DNA of 64,000 bases from positions 5,206,053 to 5,270,052 of the forward strand of contig NZ_CP066779.1 in the NCBI RefSeq assembly GCF_016598535.1, written 5' to 3'. Made by a program: the position numbers and the translations under genes. Under the pieces are notes generated by a model that saw only the letters and a program-made list of their open reading frames with translations, ran no database searches and was not told the DNA's origin. The stretch is from Rhodococcus sp. P-2 (GTDB taxonomy: Bacteria > Actinomycetota > Actinomycetes > Mycobacteriales > Mycobacteriaceae). Below, in pieces: positions 7,806 through 16,716 of the stretch. Numbering within the stretch: the stretch's first letter is position 1; the number at the start of each line of letters is the position of its first letter.

Positions 7806-8447
7806 TTACGCCGCCGCCGGAGTCCACCGCGACTTGACGAGCCGTTCGATGTCACCGGAAAGTTCGTCGCTGACGATTCCTGGAAGCAGGATCTGCCACA
7901 TCTCGTCGACACGATCCGGAAGATCCGAGCGTCGGGTGAGAACGTTCGAAACCAGCTGTACCCCGGTGAATGCCGAGGGCATGAACCTGCCGAACGATTC
8001 TGCGCTGACCGATTTTCGGATTTCACCTTTCGCCTGAGCTCTGGCGGTGAGATCGGTGATTGCCGAGATCCATTCGGCGTACGGTTCCACCGGCCCCTCG
8101 TACGTGCTCAATTCCAACGTGAGGCGAATGCCCGCGCGAACGATCGGCTCGTCGACAATCTGGCGTGCCATTTCGTGCGTGAGCATGATCATCTGTTCCA
8201 ACGGGTCCTTACCCGTCGCGGAAATCGCCTGCACCGATTCGATCGAGAGCCGATGCTGTTCGGCAATGATGAATTGGGCGAGCTCGTCCTTCGACGCGAA
8301 ATGGAAGTACAACGCGCCCTTGGTAGTACCGGCCCCCGAGACTATGTCGGCCATGCTGGTGCTGCCGTAACCAGTCTTCTCGAACTGCGCGGCCGCGCCG
8401 GCAACGATTTGCTGCCGAGTCAGCTCGGCGCGTGCTTGCTTGACCAC
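7806..8447 (-). CDS. TetR-family regulator, gamma-butyrolactone-receptor-like
   Basis: This 213-aa protein has an N-terminal HTH (ARAELTRQQIVAGAAAQF...STSMADIVSGAGTTKGALYFHF), with the long spacing and SKDELAQFIIAEQH extension typical of ScbR/ArpA-type autoregulator receptors. The ligand-binding C-terminal half is less conserved. I chose the GTG at 8447, which has an AGAGGG ribosome-binding site 6 nt upstream; frames starting further upstream read through a non-coding-looking leader. It probably controls the VOC-DUF1990 genes with which it is nearly contiguous. No butyrolactone synthase is in the window, so the ligand is unknown. Confidence 0.8.
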   Translation of the reverse strand: MVKQARAELTRQQIVAGAAAQFEKTGYGSTSMADIVSGAGTTKGALYFHFASKDELAQFIIAEQHRLSIESVQAISATGKDPLEQMIMLTHEMARQIVDEPIVRAGIRLTLELSTYEGPVEPYAEWISAITDLTARAQAKGEIRKSVSAESFGRFMPSAFTGVQLVSNVLTRRSDLPDRVDEMWQILLPGIVSDELSGDIERLVKSRWTPAAA

Positions 8448-8606
8448 TGAATCCCTCTCGTCCTCCCAAGGCCCCCGCCCAGCAAACCCCACGGTTCGCG
8501 CCACACTCCAGCTATACCCAAAAACTTCACAATTGCCCCACATTACCAGCGCTCCTTCCATTGCTTCAATTACGAATGCAACAAAGTCGCTGGTCAGACG
8601 TCCGAT

Positions 8607-9578
8607 TTAGAGGGAATCTCCTCTCCCCAACGTGCTTTCGTCAACCCGCGCACGATCTACCAACTCTCCGACGAGGAGCGTCAATTCCATCATCTGGTCC
8701 GTGATTTCCTCACGCAACTGCGCGGCATCTGCCTCGGAAATCGCCCCGGACTTGGTATCGAAGGACATCAACAACTCGATATTGGTGCGCAGTGCAGTGA
8801 GCGGAGCCAGAAGGTCCTGGCCCGCTTCGGTGATGAGACTTCGCTGGCGCGCTCGCGATTCCGACAACGTCCCGAGCATCCGATTGAAACTGACTGTCAA
8901 CGACGCCAACTCGTCGTCACCGGTCACAGGGATCGGCGCGAGATCATCCGTTTCGGCGACTCGCCGCGTTGCCGCAGTGAGTCGCGAAATCGGCCGTAAT
9001 CCTGTGCGTGCCACAGCATCTCCGGCCGCGTAGGCAAGGGCGATACCGGCCGCCCCGAGAGCCGCCAACACCACTGCGAGTCGCTTGAGGACCGAACGCG
9101 TCGGCCCCAGGGACTGGGCGACAACCAAAGTTTGGCCCGCAACCGAGGGTTCGACAAGAATTCGATACGCATCGACGGTTGCGATCGTCTGCGACGAATT
9201 GCCGTCTGCGATCGACCTGATGGCGTCTGCACTGGTGCTGAACGGCGGCAGACCGGGGGTCGCCGTCACCAAGGCGCCGTCGGCAGTGAGAAGCCCCACC
9301 GCCTGGATGACCGCGGTATCCGCGCCGGCCGTCAATCCCAGAACCGGTGTGACACCGCCGAAATTGACGGTGTCGGTGATCGCGTCACTCGTGCGCTCGA
9401 GTTGCCGATCGACGTTGCCTTGCAAATAGGCGTTGAACACGATGTACACCGCCGACGCCGACACGATCACTGCGATAGCCACCAGGCCTGCGGTCAGCAA
9501 CTTCACGCGTGCATGGAGCGTCCGAACGTGAATTCCCGTTGGTTTTCGACGGCTCATTCCGGGAACCGACACTCTCAT
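8607..9578 (-). CDS. MprB-like sensor without phospho-acceptor His and ATPase domain
   Basis: This 323-aa protein aligns by eye with the N-terminal two-thirds of mycobacterial MprB: TM1 at about 27-50, an extracytoplasmic sensor at about 51-166, TM2 at about 167-190, HAMP at about 190-243 (GLRPISRLTAATRRVAETDD), then the dimerisation helices ending LVDRARVDE. The H-box normally reads GHELRTPL; here it is GQDLLAPL, with Gln254 in place of His. The protein stops before any N, G1 or G2 box. No response regulator gene adjoins. It cannot autophosphorylate in the usual way and may act as a dominant partner of another kinase or as a sensor scaffold. An alternative start is the ATG at 9557. Confidence 0.75.
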   Translation of the reverse strand: MRVSVPGMSRRKPTGIHVRTLHARVKLLTAGLVAIAVIVSASAVYIVFNAYLQGNVDRQLERTSDAITDTVNFGGVTPVLGLTAGADTAVIQAVGLLTADGALVTATPGLPPFSTSADAIRSIADGNSSQTIATVDAYRILVEPSVAGQTLVVAQSLGPTRSVLKRLAVVLAALGAAGIALAYAAGDAVARTGLRPISRLTAATRRVAETDDLAPIPVTGDDELASLTVSFNRMLGTLSESRARQRSLITEAGQDLLAPLTALRTNIELLMSFDTKSGAISEADAAQLREEITDQMMELTLLVGELVDRARVDESTLGRGDSL

Positions 9579-9634
9579 GCGCGGTCCCGCAGTGCGGCGT
9601 CGAAAGATCCCAACATCCCTCCAGTATGGTCACG

Positions 9635-9651
9635 GAACCTTAGACGAACCT
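9635..9651. promoter_or_regulatory. 11-bp-spaced direct repeat, candidate response-regulator site
   Basis: GAACCT-TAGAC-GAACCT (AGGTTC-GTCTA-AGGTTC on the minus strand) repeats with an 11-bp period, the helical spacing of OmpR/PhoB-family binding sites. It lies 57-73 bp upstream of the kinase-dead sensor gene. Confidence 0.4.
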
Positions 9652-9672
9652 GAAGCGAACGCCCTGTCGGCC

Positions 9673-10446
9673 TCACGGCGCCGTTCCACGACCGAAAGCC
9701 GTGAGCCAGTCCACGGCCCCGGCTTCGGTGTCGAATGCCTCGACCGCCTTGGGGGCCGGTGGTCGCTCGACGACGATCACCGGGATCGACAGCTGCCTGG
9801 CCGCAGCGATCTTTGCGTACGTCTGTTCGCCGCCACTGTTCTTGGTGATCACGACGTCGATGCAGTGAGCCCGCATCAGATCGACTTCTGCTTCGACGTC
9901 GAATGGGCCACGTGCGAGTAGCAATTGCGAGTGAGTCGGCAACGTCCCGGACGGCGGATCGATCGAGCGCACGAGAAACGAGACGTCCTTCACACGGTCG
10001 AACGCCGAAACTCCTTGCCTCCCGATCGTCAAGAATGCGTGGGAGCCGACCCTCGGCACCAAGTCTGCGGCGTGATCGAGATCGCGTACCGGAAGCCAGG
10101 TGTCGCCGGGTTGCTCACGCCACGGCGGGCGTCGGTACATGGCATACGGCACGGAATTCGCGACGCACGCCTCGAATGCATTCTTGGTGATGCGAGCGGC
10201 GAACGGATGCGTGGCGTCGAGCACTGCACGAATGTCGTTGGCCGACAACCACTCCGAGAGCCCTTCCGCTCCCCCGAACCCGCCGATGCGCACTTCCCCC
10301 TCGGGCCACCGAGGATCGCGAACCCGGCCGGCCAGTGAGGTGACAACTTCGAGGTCTGCTGAACCTGCCAACCGAGACGCGATCACTCGGCCTTCGCCCG
10401 TGCCTCCGAGTAGGAGTACGCGACGACGGACACCTGCCGAGGTCAG
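9673..10446 (-). CDS. cobK: Precorrin-6A reductase CobK, probable CTG start
   Basis: CobK reduces precorrin-6A to dihydro-precorrin-6 with NADPH. The dinucleotide-binding motif VLLLGGTGEGR lies upstream of the first ATG/GTG/TTG (GTG at 10386), which would cut it off. The frame is closed by a TGA at 10461-10459, and the only plausible initiator in between is CTG at 10446, overlapping the cobM stop as CTGA, exactly like the ATGA overlaps elsewhere in this operon, with a GAGAGAAG ribosome-binding site about 7 nt upstream. From CTG the protein is 257 aa. Other motifs: VLDATHPFA, FLTIGRQGV, VITKNSGGEQTYAKI. Confidence 0.88.
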   Translation of the reverse strand: MTSAGVRRRVLLLGGTGEGRVIASRLAGSADLEVVTSLAGRVRDPRWPEGEVRIGGFGGAEGLSEWLSANDIRAVLDATHPFAARITKNAFEACVANSVPYAMYRRPPWREQPGDTWLPVRDLDHAADLVPRVGSHAFLTIGRQGVSAFDRVKDVSFLVRSIDPPSGTLPTHSQLLLARGPFDVEAEVDLMRAHCIDVVITKNSGGEQTYAKIAAARQLSIPVIVVERPPAPKAVEAFDTEAGAVDWLTAFGRGTAP

Positions 10447-11192
10447 TGTGTGCTTCTCTCACGCGCTGCCGAGTAGAGGTAGCTGTCCGGAAATCCTTCC
10501 GCAGTCAACACTCGGCCGACGATCACAACGGCCGTCTTCGTGATGCCGGCTGCATGGACAAGTTCGACGATCGTGTTCAAAGTGCCTCGAACAACGATCT
10601 CCTCGGGCCGTGAAGCAAAGGCGACCACCGCCACGGGGCAGTCTTCGCCGTAATTTTCGGCCAACTCGGATGCGATCTGTTCGATGCGATGAGCGCCGAG
10701 GTGAACCACCATCGTGGCGCCGCTGCGGCCCAGGGACCGCAGATCCTCACCCTCCGGCATTGCCGTCGACAAGGTGGAGACACGGGTGAGAACAATGGTC
10801 TGGGAGACGCCTGGAACGGTCAGCTCGCGCCCCAGCGCGGCTGCTGCCGCGGTAAATGCAGGAACTCCGGGAACCATGTCGAAATCGACGCCCGCGGCGT
10901 CCAGACGGCGGGCCTGCTCGGCCACAGCGCTGAAGATCGACGGATCACCGGAATGCAGGCGCGCGACGTCCAGTCCGGCCGAGTGCGCTTCGACAAGGAT
11001 CGCGGTGATCTCGTCCAGGCTCAGGCGAGCGGTATCCACGACCTGTGCGCCGACCGGGCACCACTCGAGCAATTCCGCCGGAACAAGGCTGCCGGCGTAC
11101 AGGCACACGGGGCTCGCGGCGATGATGCGCTGCGCGCGGACAGTGATCAGATCGGCCGCACCGGGACCCGCACCGATGAAATGAACGGTCAT
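10443..11192 (-). CDS. cobM: Precorrin-4 C11-methyltransferase CobM
   Basis: This 249-aa SAM-dependent tetrapyrrole methylase methylates C-11 of precorrin-4. It begins MTVHFIGAGPGAADLITV, followed by LHSGDPSIFSAVAEQ and MVPGVPAFTAAAAALG, the three class motifs. The start ATG overlaps the cobL stop (ATGA at 11189-11192). The stop overlaps the CTG start proposed for cobK. Order cobL-cobM-cobK matches Rv2072c-Rv2070c. Confidence 0.94.
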   Translation of the reverse strand: MTVHFIGAGPGAADLITVRAQRIIAASPVCLYAGSLVPAELLEWCPVGAQVVDTARLSLDEITAILVEAHSAGLDVARLHSGDPSIFSAVAEQARRLDAAGVDFDMVPGVPAFTAAAAALGRELTVPGVSQTIVLTRVSTLSTAMPEGEDLRSLGRSGATMVVHLGAHRIEQIASELAENYGEDCPVAVVAFASRPEEIVVRGTLNTIVELVHAAGITKTAVVIVGRVLTAEGFPDSYLYSAARERSTH

Positions 11193-12472
11193 TGTGAGGA
11201 TTCCTCCGGCGTATCGGTGTCCGCGTCTGCAGACGGCTGACTTTTTGTGACGGACCATTGGACCACCGGAAGTTGCGGGCGCCAAACGTTGAACGTGCCC
11301 AGTGGCTCGGCGCGCTGAACCTGGAAGCGTCGCAGCGTCCCTCCATGTCGGCCCATCCAGCCGAGCAGCAACGATTCGGATTCGGCGGTCACGGCGTTGG
11401 CGACAAGACGTCCACCCACGCTCAGCTGCTCCCAGCACGCATCGAGCATTCCCGGTTGCGTGACGCCGCCGCCGACGAACACCGCGTCAGGACGACGAGC
11501 CTCGTTCGCGAACGCCTCGGGTGCGGTTCCTTTCACCGCCAAGGCAGGCACGCCGAGATTGCGCGCATTGGTGCCGATCTGTGAAACACGGCTCGCAACC
11601 TTTTCGAATGCTGTTGCGGTGCAACGCGGGTGGGTTCTCATCCACTCGATGGCCACAGTTCCCGACCCGCCGCCGACGTCCCAGAGGTGTTCTCCCGGCG
11701 CCGGCGCGAGTGCGCACAACGTCAGCGCACGAATCTCCTGTTTGGTCATCTGACCGTCTCCGACAAACGCTGCATCGGGTAGTCCCGGGATTCGAGTCAG
11801 CCTCAACGGATCATCGGCCGCGATGCACTCGACGGCCAGAACGTTCAACGCGTCCACGTCCTCGTCCGCGTGATCCCACTCGTCCGCAACCGTGACGGTC
11901 CGCGATTCCTCGGCCCCACCCAGCTGGGCCAGCACAGTCAGGATCGATCGACCGAATCCCGCGCCGGACAAGAGACGAGCCACCTCCCCCGGTGTCGCGC
12001 GGCCGTTGCTCAAAACCAGCAGGCGCGCACCACCTGCCACTGCCGCCAACACGGTCGCCGAGTCTCGGTTCACCAGGCTCACGACTTCGATGTCGGCCGA
12101 CGCCCATCCCATTCGCGCGCTCGCCAATGCCACCGACGACGGGTGGGAGATCACTCGCACGTTGTCCACGCCGAGCAGCCGAACCAACGTGACGCCGAGG
12201 CCGTGGAACATCGGGTCACCGCTCGCGAGTACACATACTCGCCGATCGGCGCTCTCGGCGAACATCGACGGCAACGCCGGGATCATCGGAGACGGCCAGG
12301 TCAGCCGGGTGGGCGCACGTCGCGCCCCGAGGTGTGTCGCCGGGACCAAGTCCAACTGTCGCGACGACCCCATCAGGACCTCCGCGCCGAGGATTGCGCC
12401 CTTTGCACTTTCGGACAGCCCGTCCCAGCCGTCGGCACCGATGCCGACGATCACCACCGGGTGTGCGGTCAT
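11189..12472 (-). CDS. cobL: Precorrin-6Y C5,15-methyltransferase (decarboxylating) CobL
   Basis: CobL methylates C-5 and C-15 of dihydro-precorrin-6 and removes the C-12 acetate carboxyl. The 427-aa protein has a CbiE-like methylase half (VVIVGIGADGWDGLSES, then VCVLASGDPMFHGLG) and a CbiT-like Rossmann methyltransferase half (MTKQEIRALTLCALAP, LWDVGGGSGTVAIEWMR). The start is the ATG at 12472 that overlaps the SDR stop (ATGA); longer in-frame versions run into that gene. Confidence 0.94.
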   Translation of the reverse strand: MTAHPVVIVGIGADGWDGLSESAKGAILGAEVLMGSSRQLDLVPATHLGARRAPTRLTWPSPMIPALPSMFAESADRRVCVLASGDPMFHGLGVTLVRLLGVDNVRVISHPSSVALASARMGWASADIEVVSLVNRDSATVLAAVAGGARLLVLSNGRATPGEVARLLSGAGFGRSILTVLAQLGGAEESRTVTVADEWDHADEDVDALNVLAVECIAADDPLRLTRIPGLPDAAFVGDGQMTKQEIRALTLCALAPAPGEHLWDVGGGSGTVAIEWMRTHPRCTATAFEKVASRVSQIGTNARNLGVPALAVKGTAPEAFANEARRPDAVFVGGGVTQPGMLDACWEQLSVGGRLVANAVTAESESLLLGWMGRHGGTLRRFQVQRAEPLGTFNVWRPQLPVVQWSVTKSQPSADADTDTPEESSQ

Positions 12473-13230
12473 CGCGGCATCCGGCGCCAGATCGTCTGAG
12501 GCAGAAGCCGCATGACGAAGAACACCGGCTGCAGGATTCGCGGTACCCACACACGCGTCGCCCCGGAGTTCAGTCCCCGTACGACGGCGTCGGCGACCTG
12601 CGACGGGGTGCTCGACATCGGGGCAGGCGACATCCCTTCCGTCATCTTGCCGGTGACGAATCCCGGCCGTACCAGCATCAATTGGACGCCCGAACCATGC
12701 AGTGCGTCGCCCAGACCGCTGGCAAATCCGTCCAAGCCGGCCTTTGCGCTTCCGTAGACGTAGTTGGCGCGGCGAACCCGAACGCCGGCGACTGACGAGA
12801 ACACCACGATCTTGCCGGTTCCCTGTCGGCGCATGATCTCCGCGAGGTGCGTGAGGATACTGATCTGAGCCACGTAGTCGGTGTGCACCACCGCGACCGC
12901 ATGCGCCGCGTCGGTTTCGGCACGCGCCTGATCGCCGAGAATTCCGAAGGCCAGCACTGCAACCGAAATCCGACCGTGCTTGGCGACCACGGCGTCGAGG
13001 AGGTCTCCGTGAGTGTCCACGGCGTCGGCATCGAACTCGACGGTGGAGACGCCGACCGCTCCGGCGTTCCTGAGTATCTGCTCCTGCTCCGACAGCTCGC
13101 CGCTGCGCCTGGCAGCCAGAACGATATTGCGGCCCGGCGCGAGCCTGACCGCGATCTCGAGGCCGATCTCACTTCGTCCGCCGAGGAGCAGTACCGTCTC
13201 GACGTCATTCACGTTCGCACCCGCAGTCAC
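12469..13230 (-). CDS. DprE2-like short-chain dehydrogenase (Rv2073c homologue)
   Basis: This 253-aa SDR has an atypical cofactor motif ([15 protein letters not shown] instead of TGxxxGIG) and the [25 protein letters not shown] stretch with the Ser-Tyr-Lys triad, which together resemble the DprE2/Rv2073c group of mycobacterial reductases. It precedes cobL with an ATGA overlap, as Rv2073c precedes Rv2072c, so it is in the corrin operon, but its substrate is unknown. The true DprE2 for arabinogalactan synthesis is usually next to dprE1, so this is probably a paralogue. Start: GTG at 13230, or the GTG at 13212. Confidence 0.82.
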   Translation of the reverse strand: MTAGANVNDVETVLLLGGRSEIGLEIAVRLAPGRNIVLAARRSGELSEQEQILRNAGAVGVSTVEFDADAVDTHGDLLDAVVAKHGRISVAVLAFGILGDQARAETDAAHAVAVVHTDYVAQISILTHLAEIMRRQGTGKIVVFSSVAGVRVRRANYVYGSAKAGLDGFASGLGDALHGSGVQLMLVRPGFVTGKMTEGMSPAPMSSTPSQVADAVVRGLNSGATRVWVPRILQPVFFVMRLLPQTIWRRMPR

Positions 13231-13248
13231 CGCTCCAGTGTCCTGGAT

Positions 13249-13254
13249 TACCGT
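13249..13254 (+). promoter_or_regulatory. -10 hexamer TACCGT for leaderless biliverdin-reductase-like gene
   Basis: TACCGT ends 6 nt before the ATG at 13261 and no ribosome-binding site is present, which fits leaderless expression in the 30-bp divergent gap. Confidence 0.45.
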
Positions 13255-13260
13255 CGTGGC

Positions 13261-13686
13261 ATGACGCTCACCCCCTCCACCACACCATCGTCACAGCAGA
13301 CTCTCACCGAAGACGGGCTGAAGTTCGTCGGTGAGTACCACCTCGCGACACTCACGACGTTGCGTCCGAACGGCACCCCACACGTCGTGGCCGTCGGATT
13401 CACCTGGGACCAGGAAGCCGGAAAGGCGCGCGTGATCACCAGCGGTGGTTCGCAGAAGGCGATCAACGCAGCGCGCGGTGGATACGCCGCAGTCAGTTCG
13501 GTCGACGGCGGCCGCTGGCTCACGCTCGAGGGGCCGGCACGCGTGCTCACCGACGCGGACTCCGTGGCCGACGCCGTCCGGCGCTATGCCGAGCGGTACC
13601 GCCAGCCACGGGTCAACCCCGCGCGCGTGGTCATCGAAATCGACGTCACACGCATACTCGGGTCCGCAGCGTTCAAGGAAAGCTGA
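13261..13686 (+). CDS. PPOX-family protein, F420-dependent biliverdin reductase homologue (Rv2074)
   Basis: This 141-aa flavin/deazaflavin split-barrel protein carries [38 protein letters not shown] and [11 protein letters not shown], closely similar to M. tuberculosis Rv2074, which has been reported to reduce biliverdin with F420H2. It is transcribed away from the SDR-cobLMK operon just as Rv2074 is. Heme oxygenase, the source of biliverdin, is encoded at 62571-63257 in the same window. In-frame sequence upstream of 13261 lies in the SDR gene and is not part of the protein. Confidence 0.85.
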   Translation: MTLTPSTTPSSQQTLTEDGLKFVGEYHLATLTTLRPNGTPHVVAVGFTWDQEAGKARVITSGGSQKAINAARGGYAAVSSVDGGRWLTLEGPARVLTDADSVADAVRRYAERYRQPRVNPARVVIEIDVTRILGSAAFKES

Positions 13687-14823
13687 TCAGTCGAGGACAG
13701 TCAGGCCGTGCGGACGGTTGTTGAACGACTCACAACCGTCCGCGGTCACGACGACGATGTCCTCGATTCGGGCGCCCCAATTTCCGCGGAAGTAGATTCC
13801 CGGTTCGATACTGAAGGCCATACCTTCGACGAGTTCGATGGTGTTGCCCTCGACGATGTACGGCTCTTCGTGCACGGACAGCCCGATACCGTGGCCGGTG
13901 CGGTGAACGAACACCTCCGCAAGCCCCTGTGCGGCAAGAACTTCACGGGCGGCAACGTCCACCGATTCTGCGGATACACCTGGCCGCACCGAATCGACAG
14001 CAGCCTGTTGCGCCGCCTCGAGTACCGCGAACTGTGCTGCAACCTCCGCCGACGGCTGTCCCATGCTGTACGTGCGGGTGGAGTCCGAGTTGTATCCGGG
14101 CTCGACCGGTCCGCCGATGTCGATCACCACGACATCGCCGCTCTCGATCACCCGGTCCGAGACCTCGTGGTGCGGGTCGGCTCCGTGTGGGCCCGATCCG
14201 ACGATCACAAACGCAGCCTCGGTGTGCCCCTCTTCGAGAATCGCCGCCGAAATCGCCTCGCCCACTTCGGCTTCCGTACGACCGACGATCAAGAACTCTG
14301 CCATGCGGGCGTGAACACGGTCGATCGCCGCACCGGCCCGTCGCAGCGCCTCGATCTCGGCGTCGTCCTTGACCATCCGCAATTCGCGCAAGACGCCGGT
14401 GGCCAGGATCGGCAACGCACCCAACGTGTCTGCCAGGGGGATCAAATGCAGCGCGGGCATCGCGTCCGTCACTGCAACCTTGGCACCGGCCGGGAGTTGA
14501 GCCGCCACAATGGCATACGGATCAACACCGTCGACCCAGTCGAGGACGGTCAACCCGAGGTCGCCCACTGCCGATTCCTTCAACGACGCCAACTCCAACC
14601 GAGGAAGTACGACGGAGGCCTTCGCGGTCTCCGCAGCGATGACCAACGCGGTCAAGCGCTCGAACGAATCAGCCCGAGAACCCGTCAGGTACCGCAGATC
14701 CGGACCGGGAGTCACCACCAGACCGTCGAGTCCTGCTGATCGAGCCAACTCGGCGGCGCGAGCGATACGTGCGCCGTACACGGCGCTGGAGAATCGGGAA
14801 TCCTGTTCGGCTGGAGACGTCAT
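13687..14823 (-). CDS. pepE: M24-family Xaa-Pro dipeptidase/aminopeptidase
   Basis: This 378-aa pita-bread metallopeptidase has an N-terminal creatinase-like domain and a C-terminal catalytic domain with all five metal ligands visible: Asp in VVIDIGG, Asp in YNSDSTRTY, His in [13 protein letters not shown], Glu in SIEPGIYF and Glu in ARIEDIV. It probably cleaves Xaa-Pro bonds in the cytoplasm. It corresponds to Rv2089c. The stop abuts the end of the biliverdin-reductase-like gene (convergent, no gap). A TAACCT -10 lies 7 nt before the ATG. Confidence 0.92.
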   Translation of the reverse strand: MTSPAEQDSRFSSAVYGARIARAAELARSAGLDGLVVTPGPDLRYLTGSRADSFERLTALVIAAETAKASVVLPRLELASLKESAVGDLGLTVLDWVDGVDPYAIVAAQLPAGAKVAVTDAMPALHLIPLADTLGALPILATGVLRELRMVKDDAEIEALRRAGAAIDRVHARMAEFLIVGRTEAEVGEAISAAILEEGHTEAAFVIVGSGPHGADPHHEVSDRVIESGDVVVIDIGGPVEPGYNSDSTRTYSMGQPSAEVAAQFAVLEAAQQAAVDSVRPGVSAESVDVAAREVLAAQGLAEVFVHRTGHGIGLSVHEEPYIVEGNTIELVEGMAFSIEPGIYFRGNWGARIEDIVVVTADGCESFNNRPHGLTVLD

Positions 14824-14830
14824 GGCTTAC

Positions 14831-14836
14831 AGGTTA
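14831..14836 (-). promoter_or_regulatory. -10 hexamer TAACCT for leaderless pepE
   Basis: On the minus strand TAACCT ends 7 nt before the pepE ATG, with no Shine-Dalgarno between. Confidence 0.45.
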
Positions 14837-14860
14837 GTGCCGACTGGCAGGATGGTGACC

Positions 14861-15826
14861 ATGAGTGGGCCATTGCTTCTCCTCGACGGTGCCAGCCTGT
14901 GGTTTCGTGCGTTCTACGCGCTGCCCGAGTCATTCGTCGACCCCGACGGAAGACCTGTCAACGCGGTGCGCGGTTTCACCGACATGGTGGCGTCCCTGAT
15001 CACCAAACACCAGCCGAGTCGTCTCGCCGTATGCCTCGACTTGGATTGGCGACCGCAGTTCCGCGTCGACGCCGTCCCGACGTACAAAGCGCATCGCGTC
15101 GAAGAAGGATCTGACGGTTCCTCCGAAGAAGTTCCGGACACGTTGACACCTCAAGTCGACATGATCATGGACGTACTCGCAGCAGCGGGAATCGCGACGG
15201 CGGGTGCTGTCGGACTCGAAGCCGACGACGTGCTGGGCACGCTTGCCGCCACCGAGCGCGAAGATCTCACCGTCGTCGTCAGTGGTGACCGCGATCTACT
15301 GCAGGTTGTCACCGACGAGTACGTGCCCGTTCGTGTCCTCTACGTGGGCCGTGGCCTGTCCAAGGCAGAACTGTTCGGACCGGTCGAGGTTGCCGAGAAG
15401 TACGGAGTGCCCGGAGACCGTGCGGGTGAGGCCTACGCCGAACTCGCGGTACTGCGAGGAGACGCCTCCGACGGTCTACCCGGCATCAAAGGTGTCGGTG
15501 AGAAGACTGCGTCGACGCTGATGCTCCGCTACGGCTCGTTGGCCGGACTTCGGGCGGCCGCGGCTGATCCGGAATCCGACATGGCCAAGGGAATTCGCGC
15601 AAAACTCACTTCACCGGAAGCAATGGCTTACCTCGACGCTGCATTACCCGTCGTTCGGGTGGTTCGCGACGCGGACGTGCAGTTCTCGAAGGACGACCAA
15701 CTCCCGGCGACCCCCGTCGATCCCGCACGATTCGAGGAAGTGGCGGCCTCGCTGAACATCGAACGCTCGGCCGGCCGGCTTGCCGCCGCGCTGAAGGCTG
15801 CGGCGGCAAGCCGTTCCGATCAGTAG
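14861..15826 (+). CDS. 5'-3' exonuclease (Pol I 5'-nuclease domain-like)
   Basis: This 321-aa stand-alone flap/5'-3' exonuclease matches Rv2090. It opens [22 protein letters not shown], with the acidic metal-site motifs [19 protein letters not shown] and [12 protein letters not shown], and a helix-hairpin-helix ([16 protein letters not shown]). It removes RNA or DNA flaps during repair or Okazaki processing. I chose the ATG at 14861; an in-frame ATG/GTG lies 6-9 nt upstream (GGCAGG ribosome-binding site). It ends 4 bp from the convergent DUF4333 gene. Confidence 0.93.
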   Translation: MSGPLLLLDGASLWFRAFYALPESFVDPDGRPVNAVRGFTDMVASLITKHQPSRLAVCLDLDWRPQFRVDAVPTYKAHRVEEGSDGSSEEVPDTLTPQVDMIMDVLAAAGIATAGAVGLEADDVLGTLAATEREDLTVVVSGDRDLLQVVTDEYVPVRVLYVGRGLSKAELFGPVEVAEKYGVPGDRAGEAYAELAVLRGDASDGLPGIKGVGEKTASTLMLRYGSLAGLRAAAADPESDMAKGIRAKLTSPEAMAYLDAALPVVRVVRDADVQFSKDDQLPATPVDPARFEEVAASLNIERSAGRLAAALKAAAASRSDQ

Positions 15827-15830
15827 AGCG

Positions 15831-16664
15831 TCAGCTCGGGCGGCTTACCTCGTACGTGCCGTTGTCGTCGACAAACGTCACGGTCACGTTCGACTTCACG
15901 CCCGCGATCGAGAGCGTGCAGGTGAACTTGTTGCCTGACTTGACTTCCTGATCCGCGGGGCACTGAACATTGCTCACGTTCTTTGCCCCGTAGGACTCGG
16001 TGACGATCTTCTCGACGCCGGCCTGAGCCGCGCTCTGATCGAGCGTGTTCTTGCCGAAGACACCGAACACCAGAGCTACCACGACAGCTGCCAGAACGAC
16101 GAGAACACCGATCGCACCGAAGATCAGGGGCTTCTTCGACTTACCCGACTGGTTTCCGGGCGCACCGGGACTCGGGAACGGCTGAGCCTGGTTCCACTGG
16201 TTCTGCTGCCCCGGAGTTTGGCCGGGAGTCGCGGCGCCCCACGCCTGCTGCGGTGCGGCGGCAGGAGGCTGACCCCACGCCTGGGTTGCGTCAGGTGCCT
16301 GCTGTTGCCCGGGCTGTCCCCACGGCTGACCGGGAGGCTGCTGCTGGGGCTGTCCCCACGGCTGTTGCTGGCCGGGTTGTCCTTGCCCAGGCTGCTGCGG
16401 CTGACCGTACGCAGGCTGACCACCCGGCTGCGCGGGCTGCCCGTATGCAGGCTGTCCCCACGGCTGTTGCTGGCCGGGTTGTTGACCGGGCTGCGGTGTC
16501 TGACCAGGCTGACCCCACGGCTGTTGCTGGCCGGGCTGCTGACCAGGCTGCTGTTGACCGCCCGGCTGCTGAGGATTCTGCCCCCACTGCTGCTCGTTCG
16601 GCTGCTGCTGATCACCAGGACCCCATTGCCGATTCGGATCGTTCGGTCCGTAAGGCCCGCTCAT
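15831..16664 (-). CDS. Pro/Gln-rich membrane protein with DUF4333 domain (Rv2091c-like)
   Basis: The 277-aa protein has a long low-complexity N-terminal region (about residues 1-170) built from QQPWGQP, QQPGQ and YGQP units, one transmembrane helix (about 179-204), and a C-terminal extracytoplasmic DUF4333 domain (about 205-277) with the two conserved cysteines C235 and C249. Topology is likely cytoplasmic repeats and external DUF4333. The repeats in DNA span about 16290-16620 and could vary in number between strains. An SD (GGGAGGCG) precedes the ATG. It lies between the exonuclease and helY as in M. tuberculosis. Function unknown. Confidence 0.88.
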   Translation of the reverse strand: MSGPYGPNDPNRQWGPGDQQQPNEQQWGQNPQQPGGQQQPGQQPGQQQPWGQPGQTPQPGQQPGQQQPWGQPAYGQPAQPGGQPAYGQPQQPGQGQPGQQQPWGQPQQQPPGQPWGQPGQQQAPDATQAWGQPPAAAPQQAWGAATPGQTPGQQNQWNQAQPFPSPGAPGNQSGKSKKPLIFGAIGVLVVLAAVVVALVFGVFGKNTLDQSAAQAGVEKIVTESYGAKNVSNVQCPADQEVKSGNKFTCTLSIAGVKSNVTVTFVDDNGTYEVSRPS

Positions 16665-16716
16665 GTTCGCCTCCCACTCGAAATACCAGTCTGCGAATCA
16701 AACCACATAGTTGAGG

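Noticed and set aside
16290-16620. Repetitive DNA that might suggest a CRISPR-like array
   Set aside because: The repeats are codon-phased QQPWGQP-type units inside the DUF4333 gene; there are no spacers or cas genes.
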